Both the position numbers and the translations under genes were made by a program. The notes under the pieces are model-generated. The model worked only from the letters and a program-made list of their open reading frames with translations, searched no databases and was not told where the DNA came from. From an uncultured Bacteriovoracaceae bacterium (GTDB lineage Bacteria > Bdellovibrionota > Bacteriovoracia > Bacteriovoracales > Bacteriovoracaceae): DNA of 64,000 bases. Of this stretch, positions 48,113 to 55,976 are shown one piece after another (position 1 is the first letter of the stretch; each line of letters opens with the position of its first letter). The stretch lies in assembly GCA_937952395.1 (NCBI GenBank), contig CALFYV010000090.1:372001-436000 (forward strand). The letters are read 5' to 3'.

Positions 48113-48661
48113 CTAGACATTTTCATTTTCTCTCATATAGTTAAATAAATGTTTTACATCCCCCCAATAATCATAATCATCTGAGAGTTTAGCTAACTTA
48201 CTATTTTTTGGAATTAACTGAGCGGGTTCGATTAATTTGACAGCATCACAGACATAAGTTCCTTTAGGAGCAGGTGCCGTTGAGACATTTGTTTTTCTTT
48301 GGAAAATTTTTAGAAAGTTCCATTTAGGTTCTTTCCACATTTTTTTATTCCAAAAGTTTTCAAATTCTACAAATTTCCCTAATCCGGTATATCCTGCTGT
48401 GTATCCTGTTGGTCTTGGTTTGACAGCTTCGCATTTGAAGATATCGAACTCACAACGAAAGAACACCAATACATTTGAAAAGAATTTTGCTGCATCGCCC
48501 CATTCTTTAAAGACGAATAACTTTGAATTTCCTATTGGTTTAGTCCATTCGCCTATTTTGTATTCTTTGATATAATTTTTTTCTTTCTCGTATACGGAGG
48601 TAGCTTCTAGGACTGACAGGTATTTGTCATTCTTTTTGCAGACTACTTTGTAGAAGTGCAT
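48113..48661 (-). CDS. Amplified family member 2
   Basis: 182 residues. Core KEYKIGEWTKP, SKLFVFKEWGDAAKFF, FKCEAVKP, GTYVCDAVKL, plus a C-terminal extension of about 35 residues (AKLSDDYDYWGDVKHLFNYM) absent from the others. Ends at an ATG overlap with the gene at 48661. Confidence 0.75.
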   Translation of the reverse strand: MHFYKVVCKKNDKYLSVLEATSVYEKEKNYIKEYKIGEWTKPIGNSKLFVFKEWGDAAKFFSNVLVFFRCEFDIFKCEAVKPRPTGYTAGYTGLGKFVEFENFWNKKMWKEPKWNFLKIFQRKTNVSTAPAPKGTYVCDAVKLIEPAQLIPKNSKLAKLSDDYDYWGDVKHLFNYMRENENV

Positions 48662-48885
48662 TATTTTCCTACTTCATCTAGCATTTTGTTGAGATAATCT
48701 ACATCGGTTTTTAAATCATCATAGTTAGCATATTCTATTATTACATGTTCTAGCGTATTGTTTATGGCTACTTTTGGTTGCAGGATGATATCGAGGGTAG
48801 TGGAGATAGGTACGATTTTATATCCAACGAAATTTTCTAATTGGAAGCATCCTCTTTTTGATGGTAGTTTTAGAAAGTGGTTCAT
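48661..48885 (-). CDS. Unknown small protein
   Basis: 74 residues, not a family member by eye. Mixed alpha/beta, acidic C-terminus. Overlaps both neighbours by a few bases. Confidence 0.6.
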   Translation of the reverse strand: MNHFLKLPSKRGCFQLENFVGYKIVPISTTLDIILQPKVAINNTLEHVIIEYANYDDLKTDVDYLNKMLDEVGK

Positions 48886-49298
48886 ATAGGGTAGACCTTT
48901 TTGATTAGTTTTACGGCATCACAGTAGTGAGTGTTATTTGGGGCATCATATGTTCGGAGGTGTTTATTATCTTTTTCAGGGTGTTTCCAAAACTTTAGAA
49001 ACAATGCTGGATTATCGATTTGTTTGAAACCTAAGATGCAATTTCCTGGGATTGGATTAACGACTTCGCATTCGTAGACTTCATTGCCTGGGAGGAAGGC
49101 GTGGCATCTTGCATAAGTTGGTTCTTTGAAAACGAATAGTTTGCTATATTTTTTCTTAGGTTTGACCCATTCATTTAGTTTATATTCAATTTTAAGATTC
49201 TTTGGAATATTACCACAGGACAGTAGTTTGTTGCCGTGGAATACAACTTTATAGAATTTTGTTTGAATTAGATCGGCTGGTGGTTGTTTTTCATTCAT
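48882..49298 (-). CDS. Amplified family member 3
   Basis: 138 residues. IEYKLNEWVKPKKKYSKLFVF, YECEVVNPIPG, FLKFW, NTHYCDAVKLIKKV. Closest to member 1, sharing the N-terminal DLIQTKFYKVV and the C-terminal KKVYPI. Confidence 0.75.
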   Translation of the reverse strand: MNEKQPPADLIQTKFYKVVFHGNKLLSCGNIPKNLKIEYKLNEWVKPKKKYSKLFVFKEPTYARCHAFLPGNEVYECEVVNPIPGNCILGFKQIDNPALFLKFWKHPEKDNKHLRTYDAPNNTHYCDAVKLIKKVYPI

Positions 49299-49729
49299 TT
49301 TAATTTCCTTGTTAATTTAACAGCATCGGCAACATAAGTTCCAATTGGTGCGTAATACATTAAGGAATTTATTGTCCTCAAGCTGGTCCGTAACACTTGT
49401 ATACCTTTATCTCGGTCTTCCTGCATCTCAGCCCATTGAGCTTTATCCCAGAAATTTAAAAATGCTGCATAATGATTTTCTACATAGAGTGAATCGAGTA
49501 TAAGCGGGCAGACTATGGGGTTTATAACTTCGCATTCGTAGAGAATTGTATTTCTTGTGCATTGCTTTTGATATTCGAGAGCAATTTCTTTAAGTTTGAA
49601 GATGAATAATTTTGAGTTATCTTTTGGTTTGACCCATTGATTAAGTTTATATTCAATTCTTCTATTAGTTGTAGCAAGCGAGTGTAGTTTGCCGTGATTT
49701 TCTTTAACTATTTTATAGAATGTTTTCAT
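49295..49729 (-). CDS. Amplified family member 4
   Basis: 144 residues. IEYKLNQWVKPKDNSKLFIF, YECEVINPIV, FLNFW, APIGTYVADAVKLTRK. Start and stop overlap neighbours as ATGA. Confidence 0.75.
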   Translation of the reverse strand: MKTFYKIVKENHGKLHSLATTNRRIEYKLNQWVKPKDNSKLFIFKLKEIALEYQKQCTRNTILYECEVINPIVCPLILDSLYVENHYAAFLNFWDKAQWAEMQEDRDKGIQVLRTSLRTINSLMYYAPIGTYVADAVKLTRKLK

Positions 49730-49965
49730 TGTGGTAATTCTTCTACTGAGTAATTTCCGTAGACCCAGACTTCACGATTATCGCAATAGAAGTAGATAAA
49801 ACCTTCGGCATACGAAGTCGAGATAGATGGTTGGTTATCGGCCATCCATTGTCTTACTGTTTCGCCGCCGCTATATTGTGTAACTTTCCATTTGGATTGT
49901 TGTGGGTTTTCTGGTGGTGGGACGCATCCGACGAGCAAGAGTGAGAGCAGGAGTAATTTTTTCAT
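49726..49965 (-). CDS. Small lipoprotein
   Basis: 79 residues, signal MKKLLLLSLLLVGC with lipobox LVGC. Mature part Trp/Tyr-rich. Sits inside the family cluster; may share a surface role with it. Confidence 0.75.
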   Translation of the reverse strand: MKKLLLLSLLLVGCVPPPENPQQSKWKVTQYSGGETVRQWMADNQPSISTSYAEGFIYFYCDNREVWVYGNYSVEELPQ

Positions 49966-50196
49966 ATAATTATTTCCTTTGTTAGTTTAACTGCATCTGC
50001 TGTGAGGGTTCCTCTTGGGGCTCGGATCAGGGTTAAATCACTAGTTTGAATTTTCAACATTTCGTTCCACAGGTCAGTGGTTGGGGGTGGCCCATTCATT
50101 TAGTTTATATTCGATGGAATGTGCATTCCAATTAAATTTAGAGATGGACCAAACTTTGTTATTTACACATAAAACAACTTTGTAGTATTTTTTCAT
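49962..50196 (-). pseudogene. Amplified family member, internally deleted
   Basis: Starts MKKYYKVVLCVNNKVWSISK ... IEYKLNEWATPNH then hits TGA; in another frame the sequence resumes LWNEMLKIQ ... RAPRGTLTADAVKLTKEI. The middle (SKLFVF to YECEVINP) is missing and the frames no longer match. Both ends are still well conserved, so the deletion looks recent. Confidence 0.8.
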
Positions 50197-50621
50197 AATT
50201 CTATTTTCCTTGTTAGTTTAACTGCGTCTGCTGTGAAAGTGCCCATGGGTGCTTTTCTAGTATTGAGTCCTATATGCACAATGGCACTTGCAGAACGAGT
50301 TTCACATAACCGCCAAAATTCACGAATGCTTGTTGTGAGTGAGACCCAATAACATTTTGTGGGATTTACAACTTCACATTCATAGAAGGCCAATGGTCCT
50401 AATGGTTCTTTTAAGCCAATATCTACAAACATTTCTACGAATTTTAGATCATTAAAAATAAATAGTTTTGAATCGTATGATGGTCTGGTCCATTCATTTA
50501 GTTTATATTCAACGACACGATATTTCAATCTTTCTGGGATGCCATATATTACATCGCCAGAGCAGACGTTGACTGAGTAATGTCTATTTTTGACAGTTTT
50601 AACAACTTTGTAGTATTTCAT
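50193..50621 (-). CDS. Amplified family member 5
   Basis: 142 residues. VEYKLNEWTRPSYDSKLFIF, FYECEVVNPTKC, FW, APMGTFTADAVKLTRK. The C-terminal DNA closely matches that of the pseudogene downstream, suggesting they are sister copies. Confidence 0.75.
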   Translation of the reverse strand: MKYYKVVKTVKNRHYSVNVCSGDVIYGIPERLKYRVVEYKLNEWTRPSYDSKLFIFNDLKFVEMFVDIGLKEPLGPLAFYECEVVNPTKCYWVSLTTSIREFWRLCETRSASAIVHIGLNTRKAPMGTFTADAVKLTRKIEL

Positions 50622-51036
50622 TGTGAATTGGCTTGATGAGTTTTAGGGAGTTACATCCGTAGGTGTGTTTTGGTGTGGCTAGTCGGATTCCACAGTATCC
50701 CGTTAATCTATGATTTCGCCAAAATGAATTGATAGCTTGATCGTGAAGGGTTGCCATGTGTTTTAATGGTTGTGGTTGTATTGTTTCACATTCGTAGATA
50801 ACTACTTTTACGGACGGAGCAGTTGCCAAACACGTTGTTAATTCATCTACAAGGTTACTTGCGTGTTCGAGGCTATCGAACACGAATAATTTGGTTGGGG
50901 GTTTTGCTGTAATCCATTCGTTTAACTTATATTCTAATACCCAATCATTGATATCTTTTACGATTTTACAAACGGACTGTAATTTCTCATTTTCTTTAAT
51001 GAGAACTTTGTAGTAAATTTTTTGTGGTTCATCCAT
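50599..51036 (-). CDS. Amplified family member 6
   Basis: 145 residues. LEYKLNEWITAKPPTKLFVF, IYECETIQPQP, FWRN, HTYGCNSLKLIK. The C-terminal DAVKL is changed to NSLKL. Overlaps the next gene by 23 bases. Confidence 0.75.
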   Translation of the reverse strand: MDEPQKIYYKVLIKENEKLQSVCKIVKDINDWVLEYKLNEWITAKPPTKLFVFDSLEHASNLVDELTTCLATAPSVKVVIYECETIQPQPLKHMATLHDQAINSFWRNHRLTGYCGIRLATPKHTYGCNSLKLIKPIHNEILQSC

Positions 51037-51040
51037 TTGA

Positions 51041-51499
51041 CTATTCTACTTTCTTTTTTAGTTTAATGGCGTCGGCTACCAATGTTCCGATGGGTGCTGG
51101 GAGGCAGGTGATTGTGCTAGATGTATAGAAATCGTTCCCGACCAATTCAATTCCAGAGAATAATTTCATTCCTAATTCGGATTCCCAAAATGATTTAACT
51201 GGGTCACTATTGTGAAAATGGGGCATATATCCGGCGACGATAGTTTTTAATGGATTTTGCAGCTTACATTCATATAATTGTGGCGTGATTTTTAAATCAT
51301 TAGGGTAACTTTCTCGTGCAAAAACTTTTGCACGAGTTGCATCTTCAAATGCAAATAATTTTGATCGTATTTTTGGTTTAGTCCAGTTGTTTATTTTATA
51401 TTCAACAATTCTATTTTCCCACAGCGAAGGCGGTATCCAGGCTGCGGAGGCTGACAGCAACTTGCCATCAATTTCAACGACAATTTTATAATATTTCAT
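51041..51499 (-). CDS. Amplified family member 7
   Basis: 152 residues. VEYKINNWTKPKIRSKLFAF, YECKLQNPLK, FW, APIGTLVADAIKLKKKV. Standard family layout. Confidence 0.75.
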   Translation of the reverse strand: MKYYKIVVEIDGKLLSASAAWIPPSLWENRIVEYKINNWTKPKIRSKLFAFEDATRAKVFARESYPNDLKITPQLYECKLQNPLKTIVAGYMPHFHNSDPVKSFWESELGMKLFSGIELVGNDFYTSSTITCLPAPIGTLVADAIKLKKKVE

Positions 51500-51502
51500 A
51501 GT

Positions 51503-51724
51503 TTATCCATTTTTCAATAGCGAGACAAATTGCAGGAGAAAGATGGTAGAAGCTGAAATAGAGACTATTGCTACAATGACACTTGGCAGAGAGATTGAAG
51601 CTAATTCACAAGCAGCCATTATACTCATAAGGGCGGCGGCGATCCATGCGAAAGTTATTTGTTTCCAGGATGGAAATTTACTTTCTGTGGGTTCGTAATG
51701 TTTTGGGGATTGATATGGGTTCAT
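51503..51724 (-). CDS. Small two-helix membrane protein
   Basis: 73 residues. Polar N-terminus (MNPYQSPKHYEPTESK), then two hydrophobic helices. Start overlaps the glycosyltransferase stop. Confidence 0.7.
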   Translation of the reverse strand: MNPYQSPKHYEPTESKFPSWKQITFAWIAAALMSIMAACELASISLPSVIVAIVSISASTIFLLQFVSLLKNG

Positions 51725-52512
51725 AGTATTTTTGGCTTGTTTGATGATTTTCGTTTTCTCTTCAAGACATTTTGGCTGAAGATATAATTGGCATATTTAA
51801 TTTCAACATTTGGATTTTTATAAGCTTCGCTTTCTTTCCACAATCTTTGATTTTCTTCATAATCTTTATAATCTCGTTGGTTCCAGGCGCCGGTTTTGTT
51901 TCTGGGATTTGGATCGTGTGTTTGGTGTATACAGTAGCAGCTATCGGTAATATCGACGCAACAATTATGTTTAATAGCTGTATAGATCATCCAACTATCC
52001 ATAATGGTTCTTCCCACGGCAAAGGGCGGCATATTTTTGTCTTGAAAGAATCCATTTGACCACAGAAAAATATCGCCTGCACCTGGGTGTCCTGGTTTAG
52101 TTTTTAACTGTTCATAGTTGCCAAAAATGAGTTCATTTACTTTACAATCGTGTCGTCTGGCGCCGGCGAAGAAGGTGGGCAGTTGTTTGTATATTTTTTG
52201 GGCGACTTCGATTAATTTTTGAGGCACGATGATATCGGAGCTAATCCAAGCTATTATTTTATTTTTAGATAATTTTTCTCCTTCTTCGACTACGGCATTG
52301 CCGAGTGGTGTTTTATTTTCTGTGCAAGCGATATCTGGAACATGAATTAGGTTATATTCTTTACATATTTCATTAGTTCCTGGGTGGTCATTTCCGAAGA
52401 CGATAATTTCTGGCTTGGGTGTTAATTGCAGCCAGGAATAAATTGCATTTTGTTGGATGGTTGAAAATAGTGGGTCTTCAAAGGAGCGAAATGTAGTTAT
52501 GATGGTGATCAT
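51721..52512 (-). CDS. Glycosyltransferase-like protein (GT-A fold)
   Basis: 263 residues. Opens ITIITTFRSFEDPLF with a downstream IIVFGND (37-42) and AWISSDIIVP (89-97), the SSD replacing a DxD metal motif; then FAGARRHDC and AVGRTIMDSWMIY. This is the GT2-like nucleotide-sugar fold. It could modify a surface polymer or DNA base. Donor and acceptor unknown. Basic C-terminal tail. Confidence 0.65.
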   Translation of the reverse strand: MITIITTFRSFEDPLFSTIQQNAIYSWLQLTPKPEIIVFGNDHPGTNEICKEYNLIHVPDIACTENKTPLGNAVVEEGEKLSKNKIIAWISSDIIVPQKLIEVAQKIYKQLPTFFAGARRHDCKVNELIFGNYEQLKTKPGHPGAGDIFLWSNGFFQDKNMPPFAVGRTIMDSWMIYTAIKHNCCVDITDSCYCIHQTHDPNPRNKTGAWNQRDYKDYEENQRLWKESEAYKNPNVEIKYANYIFSQNVLKRKRKSSNKPKIL

Positions 52513-52922
52513 ACGGGTCTTAGAAGTTTAACTGCATCTGCAATTAGTGTCCCAGGCGGTGCATCGACAAGCAATGACTCAGGTATTGAATTTATACTAA
52601 ATTGCTCGGTTGTATTTTTCCAAAATTCGTTAAATATACCTTCAAGATAAAATCCCATAGGATTAGCATTGAATCCTAATATTTTACTGATGGGTTTTGG
52701 ATTAATTGCTTTACATTCATATATGTGAATTTTATTTTCATTGGCGGCTTTAAAATCTTCGGCATTTTTTAAGGTTTTAAAGACAAACAATTTACTATGT
52801 GGGTCTTGAGGTCTAGTCCATTCATTAAGTTTATATTTAATACTCCATTGGCTACAAAACGAGGCAGAATAAAAATGTTTTGTTTGAACATGAGCAACGG
52901 CTTTATAATAGATTTCATTCAT
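52509..52922 (-). CDS. Amplified family member 8
   Basis: 137 residues from the ATG at 52922. IKYKLNEWTRPQDPHSKLFVF, IYECKAINPKP, FW, APPGTLIADAVKLLRPV. Most distant copy in position, separated by the glycosyltransferase. Confidence 0.7.
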   Translation of the reverse strand: MNEIYYKAVAHVQTKHFYSASFCSQWSIKYKLNEWTRPQDPHSKLFVFKTLKNAEDFKAANENKIHIYECKAINPKPISKILGFNANPMGFYLEGIFNEFWKNTTEQFSINSIPESLLVDAPPGTLIADAVKLLRPV

Positions 52923-53034
52923 AGATTTCAATATCCATACAAACTTTTAGAGAGGTTTGTTCAAAGACGGGTTTTTCGAGATCGCCTATTAATTCTTTTT
53001 CATCATCCTTCGTACAAATTTTTAGATTTATCAA
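52915..53034 (-). CDS. Possible mini-protein, TTG start
   Basis: 39 residues (LKICTKDDEKELIGDLEK ... VCMDIEIYE), filling the gap between two genes. TTG overlaps the upstream TGA and its own TGA overlaps the next ATG. No Shine-Dalgarno seen. Confidence 0.4.
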   Translation of the reverse strand: MINLKICTKDDEKELIGDLEKPVFEQTSLKVCMDIEIYE

Positions 53035-53711
53035 TCGGCATACATGATTTGTGGGCTGAACAGGTCTGAGGTAAAGTGGTTATCCCAACAATCGACGATG
53101 AGAACATTAGTTCTCGTAAAACCAACTGCTAAGTAAACATCATTAAATGTATTGCTGATAAGAAAATTAGCTGATGGAAATTCATTGAGAATAAATTTTA
53201 CTGTTTGTAAGATGTTTAATGGAATTGGCTGAGAATACAGGGAATTTAAAATTTCCCATTGGGTGCCACACCACTTATATTCTTCGGGTTTTTCGCTCCA
53301 ATATTTGCTTGTCTTACAGGTTTCATCTCCTTTTTTGAGTGGAAACCATCCGAAATTCTCCCGATGGAACACTTTATTTTGATATTGCATAATTTCGTAT
53401 TGATCATAAACGCCGATATTTTTTTCTTTTAGAAAAAGTTTTAATTTTTCCAAATACAAAGGAAATGGATTATAAGTAATGCTATAGCATATTTCTTTAT
53501 ATTTTTCATACAGGGGTGAGTTAAGGAAGTTGAAACACATATCCTCATCGGTTAATTGACGGGGTTTTGGCTTATCTTGTGCGGTCATGATTACTTCTTG
53601 TTCAAGGCGTTGTTGTTCATGTTGGGCAATGCGTTTTTTAAGTTCATTTGTCTCTTTTGTCAAGGCTAAGGATTCTTCCATTTCATCTATTTTTTTAGAG
53701 AACCATTTCAT
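53031..53711 (-). CDS. Unknown protein with coiled-coil start
   Basis: 226 residues from the ATG at 53711. Charged helix (about 5-45) followed by an aromatic alpha/beta domain. No family recognised. Confidence 0.7.
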   Translation of the reverse strand: MKWFSKKIDEMEESLALTKETNELKKRIAQHEQQRLEQEVIMTAQDKPKPRQLTDEDMCFNFLNSPLYEKYKEICYSITYNPFPLYLEKLKLFLKEKNIGVYDQYEIMQYQNKVFHRENFGWFPLKKGDETCKTSKYWSEKPEEYKWCGTQWEILNSLYSQPIPLNILQTVKFILNEFPSANFLISNTFNDVYLAVGFTRTNVLIVDCWDNHFTSDLFSPQIMYAD

Positions 53712-53713
53712 GA

Positions 53714-54061
53714 TTATTCCACTGGGGTTGTTGAGTGATCTTCTATGTAAATTGTTTCTCCAACCATTTCGGTTGTTTGCCAAGCGCCGCCTTCGACTTC
53801 TTTGGCATTGTGGATATGAATTGTGGTTATTCCATTTTTCATTTCCATCCACATATCGTCGCCTTTTTCTACATCATCCAGTAGTTTAACTTTATGACTT
53901 CTGAATGAGATAGATTTTAATTCATCGTATTCTCGGACTAGGACACTATATCGTCCTGGCTCATGCATAAAGACTCGTTCAATTGTTCGAGATTCCCCTT
54001 CACGCAATGGATGGCCGCAGCCTGCGACAACTAACAATAAGAGTAGAATTAATTTTTTCAT
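53714..54061 (-). CDS. Lipoprotein, paralog of 47108
   Basis: 115 residues from the ATG at 54061. Signal MKKLILLLLLVVAGC with lipobox VAGC; the mature domain shares the VFMH.PG.YS and IHIH patterns with the product at 47108. Confidence 0.75.
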   Translation of the reverse strand: MKKLILLLLLVVAGCGHPLREGESRTIERVFMHEPGRYSVLVREYDELKSISFRSHKVKLLDDVEKGDDMWMEMKNGITTIHIHNAKEVEGGAWQTTEMVGETIYIEDHSTTPVE

Positions 54062-54504
54062 TTTATTCGTCCTGTTATTCCGGATTGTGTGCCGATCCAA
54101 CCGAGATTGCTTGTTACTTTTTCAACGCTATTTTTCAGGTATTTTACTTTTTCTGCGAGAATGCAAGGGAGTTTGATGACGTTATCTTTGTGATCGCATT
54201 CTTGTTCAAAACCTTCGGCATATTTTCCTTTATATTTCACTTTGACCAGATAGAGTTGTTCTGTGATATGTTCGTATGCCATATTAAACGGTCGAGCGTG
54301 GATTAAGGCATCTTCTTTAGTTTTGAAAACATGAAAGCCCATTGTGTCTTCATGGTAAACATCAAAATCATATCGATGATAACTTATCCATCTAGGCACC
54401 ACTTTTCCATTTTCTATTTTTATAATTTTCCATCCCACTTCAGGAATGAAGAGGTTTTTAATTTGTTGGAAAACGGAAGCCTCTTTACAGGAGACTAGAG
54501 ACAT
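54058..54504 (-). CDS. Larger relative of the amplified family
   Basis: 148 residues. GWKIIKIENGKVVPRW, GFHVFKTKEDALIHA, LYLVKVKYKGKYAEGFE and KLPCILAEKVKYL are shared in order with the product at 57172. The FxxxEDA..a..(Y)xxxVxy core resembles the SKLFVF..A..F..YECEV core, so a common fold is plausible. Confidence 0.65.
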   Translation of the reverse strand: MSLVSCKEASVFQQIKNLFIPEVGWKIIKIENGKVVPRWISYHRYDFDVYHEDTMGFHVFKTKEDALIHARPFNMAYEHITEQLYLVKVKYKGKYAEGFEQECDHKDNVIKLPCILAEKVKYLKNSVEKVTSNLGWIGTQSGITGRIK

Positions 54505-54817
54505 TGGTAAGTTTCCATCGTTTTAAATCAATAAGATCGATTTGACATTCTACGTTATGTGCTTCTTTGGCTCGTCGGGCAAAGTCTTCAGCTTCTTCTA
54601 GAGATTCAAAGAGAAAATTATATGGTGGAAATGGTGGTGTTGGATCGTATTGGTGAAAAACTAAAAGTGATTCACCGGACAGTCCATTTTCTTCGAGTTT
54701 TGTTTTTATTTGTTTTAGGGATTCAACAACTTGTTCGGGGGTAAGTTCGATTTGTCGTTCTGCCATTTTTTCTCGAATGGTAGAAATGGCTTGTTGTAAC
54801 TCTGGTGTGGCTTCCAT
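54485..54817 (-). CDS. Unknown helical protein
   Basis: 110 residues, charged helix then PPFPPYNFLFESLEEAEDFA. Overlaps the gene downstream by 20 bases and the upstream membrane gene by 103. Confidence 0.6.
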   Translation of the reverse strand: MEATPELQQAISTIREKMAERQIELTPEQVVESLKQIKTKLEENGLSGESLLVFHQYDPTPPFPPYNFLFESLEEAEDFARRAKEAHNVECQIDLIDLKRWKLTNVSSLL

Positions 54818-55023
54818 TGGATGACGCTCTCGGCAGGTTGCGGTTCAGAAAGTTTAATCATGCCCCATGCAATTGCAATGCCTCCAATTATACACAAACA
54901 CCAGAAAGCGAGAACCAAAAAGATGTTAAAAACTATTTTGGCAACAGCAAAAATCTTCTCTAAGATTGTAGTGACATTCTCTGTGAAGTTTGTGATTTTT
55001 AAATAAAGGAAATATTTAACCAT
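54715..55023 (-). CDS. Membrane protein
   Basis: 102 residues, two hydrophobic segments (about 15-60). The last 34 residues overlap the next gene in another frame, unusually long for this genome, so the true stop may be altered. Confidence 0.55.
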   Translation of the reverse strand: MVKYFLYLKITNFTENVTTILEKIFAVAKIVFNIFLVLAFWCLCIIGGIAIAWGMIKLSEPQPAESVIQWKPHQSYNKPFLPFEKKWQNDKSNLPPNKLLNP

Positions 55024-55162
55024 GTCTTAGATAGCGATCTATCAGACTATTTTTTGAAGTATTGGTTGGTAATTTAAAACATCCATTGCCGTTGCCTTGC
55101 GAGAGGCAACCGACAGCGAATGATAAAAAATCAACAATACCTCTACAAATTGATCCAATCAT
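55016..55162 (-). CDS. Possible small Cys/Gly protein
   Basis: 48 residues (opens MIGSICRGIVDFLSFAVGCL). It starts inside the end of the upstream gene and its stop overlaps the next ATG, the normal layout here, but no ribosome site is clear. Confidence 0.4.
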   Translation of the reverse strand: MIGSICRGIVDFLSFAVGCLSQGNGNGCFKLPTNTSKNSLIDRYLRHG

Positions 55163-55469
55163 CGTTTTGTTCATGGCTAATATCTATCAATTCTTCTTTG
55201 GACAGAAATTTACCTTCATATCCAGTTTCTTCTAGAATGGTCATAATGTGAACCAATTCTTCCCTGTCAAGCTGATCTTTGGGAAAGAGCGAATATGGAG
55301 TGATGTTGGTGATATAAGCGCCACTTTCACCATGATCGCAAAAGATGGATACTGCGTATTTGCTGATAAGGATTTCGCAATCTTCGAGGATTATATTATA
55401 CAAATAATCTTCATCTGCGATATCTTCTGAAAATTCAAATACCCGATCATCTTTGAGAAGAAATTTCAT
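55143..55469 (-). CDS. Unknown acidic protein
   Basis: 108 residues, acidic, mixed alpha/beta (FCDHGESGAYITNITPYSLF). Starts a short operon; AT-rich upstream region holds a divergent plus-strand gene. Confidence 0.65.
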   Translation of the reverse strand: MKFLLKDDRVFEFSEDIADEDYLYNIILEDCEILISKYAVSIFCDHGESGAYITNITPYSLFPKDQLDREELVHIMTILEETGYEGKFLSKEELIDISHEQNDDWINL

Positions 55470-55524
55470 GTATCACCTTTTGATTTAATATTGCATAAAT
55501 AATTACAAAGTAAAGGAGTGCTTT

Positions 55525-55653
55525 ATGTTTCGTAAATTTAGAATTAACTTCATTAAGTGTAGAGTCAATTTTCTAGCATGGAGAATGGCTCGTTTGCAAC
55601 GCAGGCTAGTTCGTTTAACCGAACGTCAAGAGCGATTAGAATCTCAAGAGTAA
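55525..55653 (+). CDS. Lone plus-strand basic mini-protein
   Basis: 42 residues, opening MFRKFRINFIKCRVNFLAWR, then Arg/Gln/Glu-rich helix. AAAGGAG eight bases before ATG is an ideal ribosome site, preceded by AT-rich promoter-like sequence. It is the only plus-strand gene in this block and ends exactly where the convergent gene at 55654 ends. Confidence 0.65.
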   Translation: MFRKFRINFIKCRVNFLAWRMARLQRRLVRLTERQERLESQE

Positions 55654-55974
55654 TTACTTCTTCCAGGGCTTGATTGTTTTGACATTATTTTTATGTCGAA
55701 AATATTCTTGTTTTCTGCTGTATTCTCTTGCATTTTCATCAAGCTTATCCCACTGCCGTTCCATAATCCATCCTAAGGCTTTTTCTAAAAGAATAAAGCC
55801 ATAAAAAGGCAGTGACAAGATATTAAATAACATTTTCAGTGCGGGAACTTCTGGCAAGTCTTCCCATTTATAGGGATTCTTGTTGGCTGCATCTCTGCAA
55901 TTAAAATATGCATTTATAGAATACAGGCCGAACCATAGAATCGCTATTGCTGCTAAGAGTAAAACTACATGCAT
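55654..55974 (-). CDS. Membrane protein
   Basis: 106 residues. N-terminal hydrophobic segment and a second around 45-65, basic tail. No family recognised. Confidence 0.7.
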   Translation of the reverse strand: MHVVLLLAAIAILWFGLYSINAYFNCRDAANKNPYKWEDLPEVPALKMLFNILSLPFYGFILLEKALGWIMERQWDKLDENAREYSRKQEYFRHKNNVKTIKPWKK

Positions 55975-55976
55975 TT

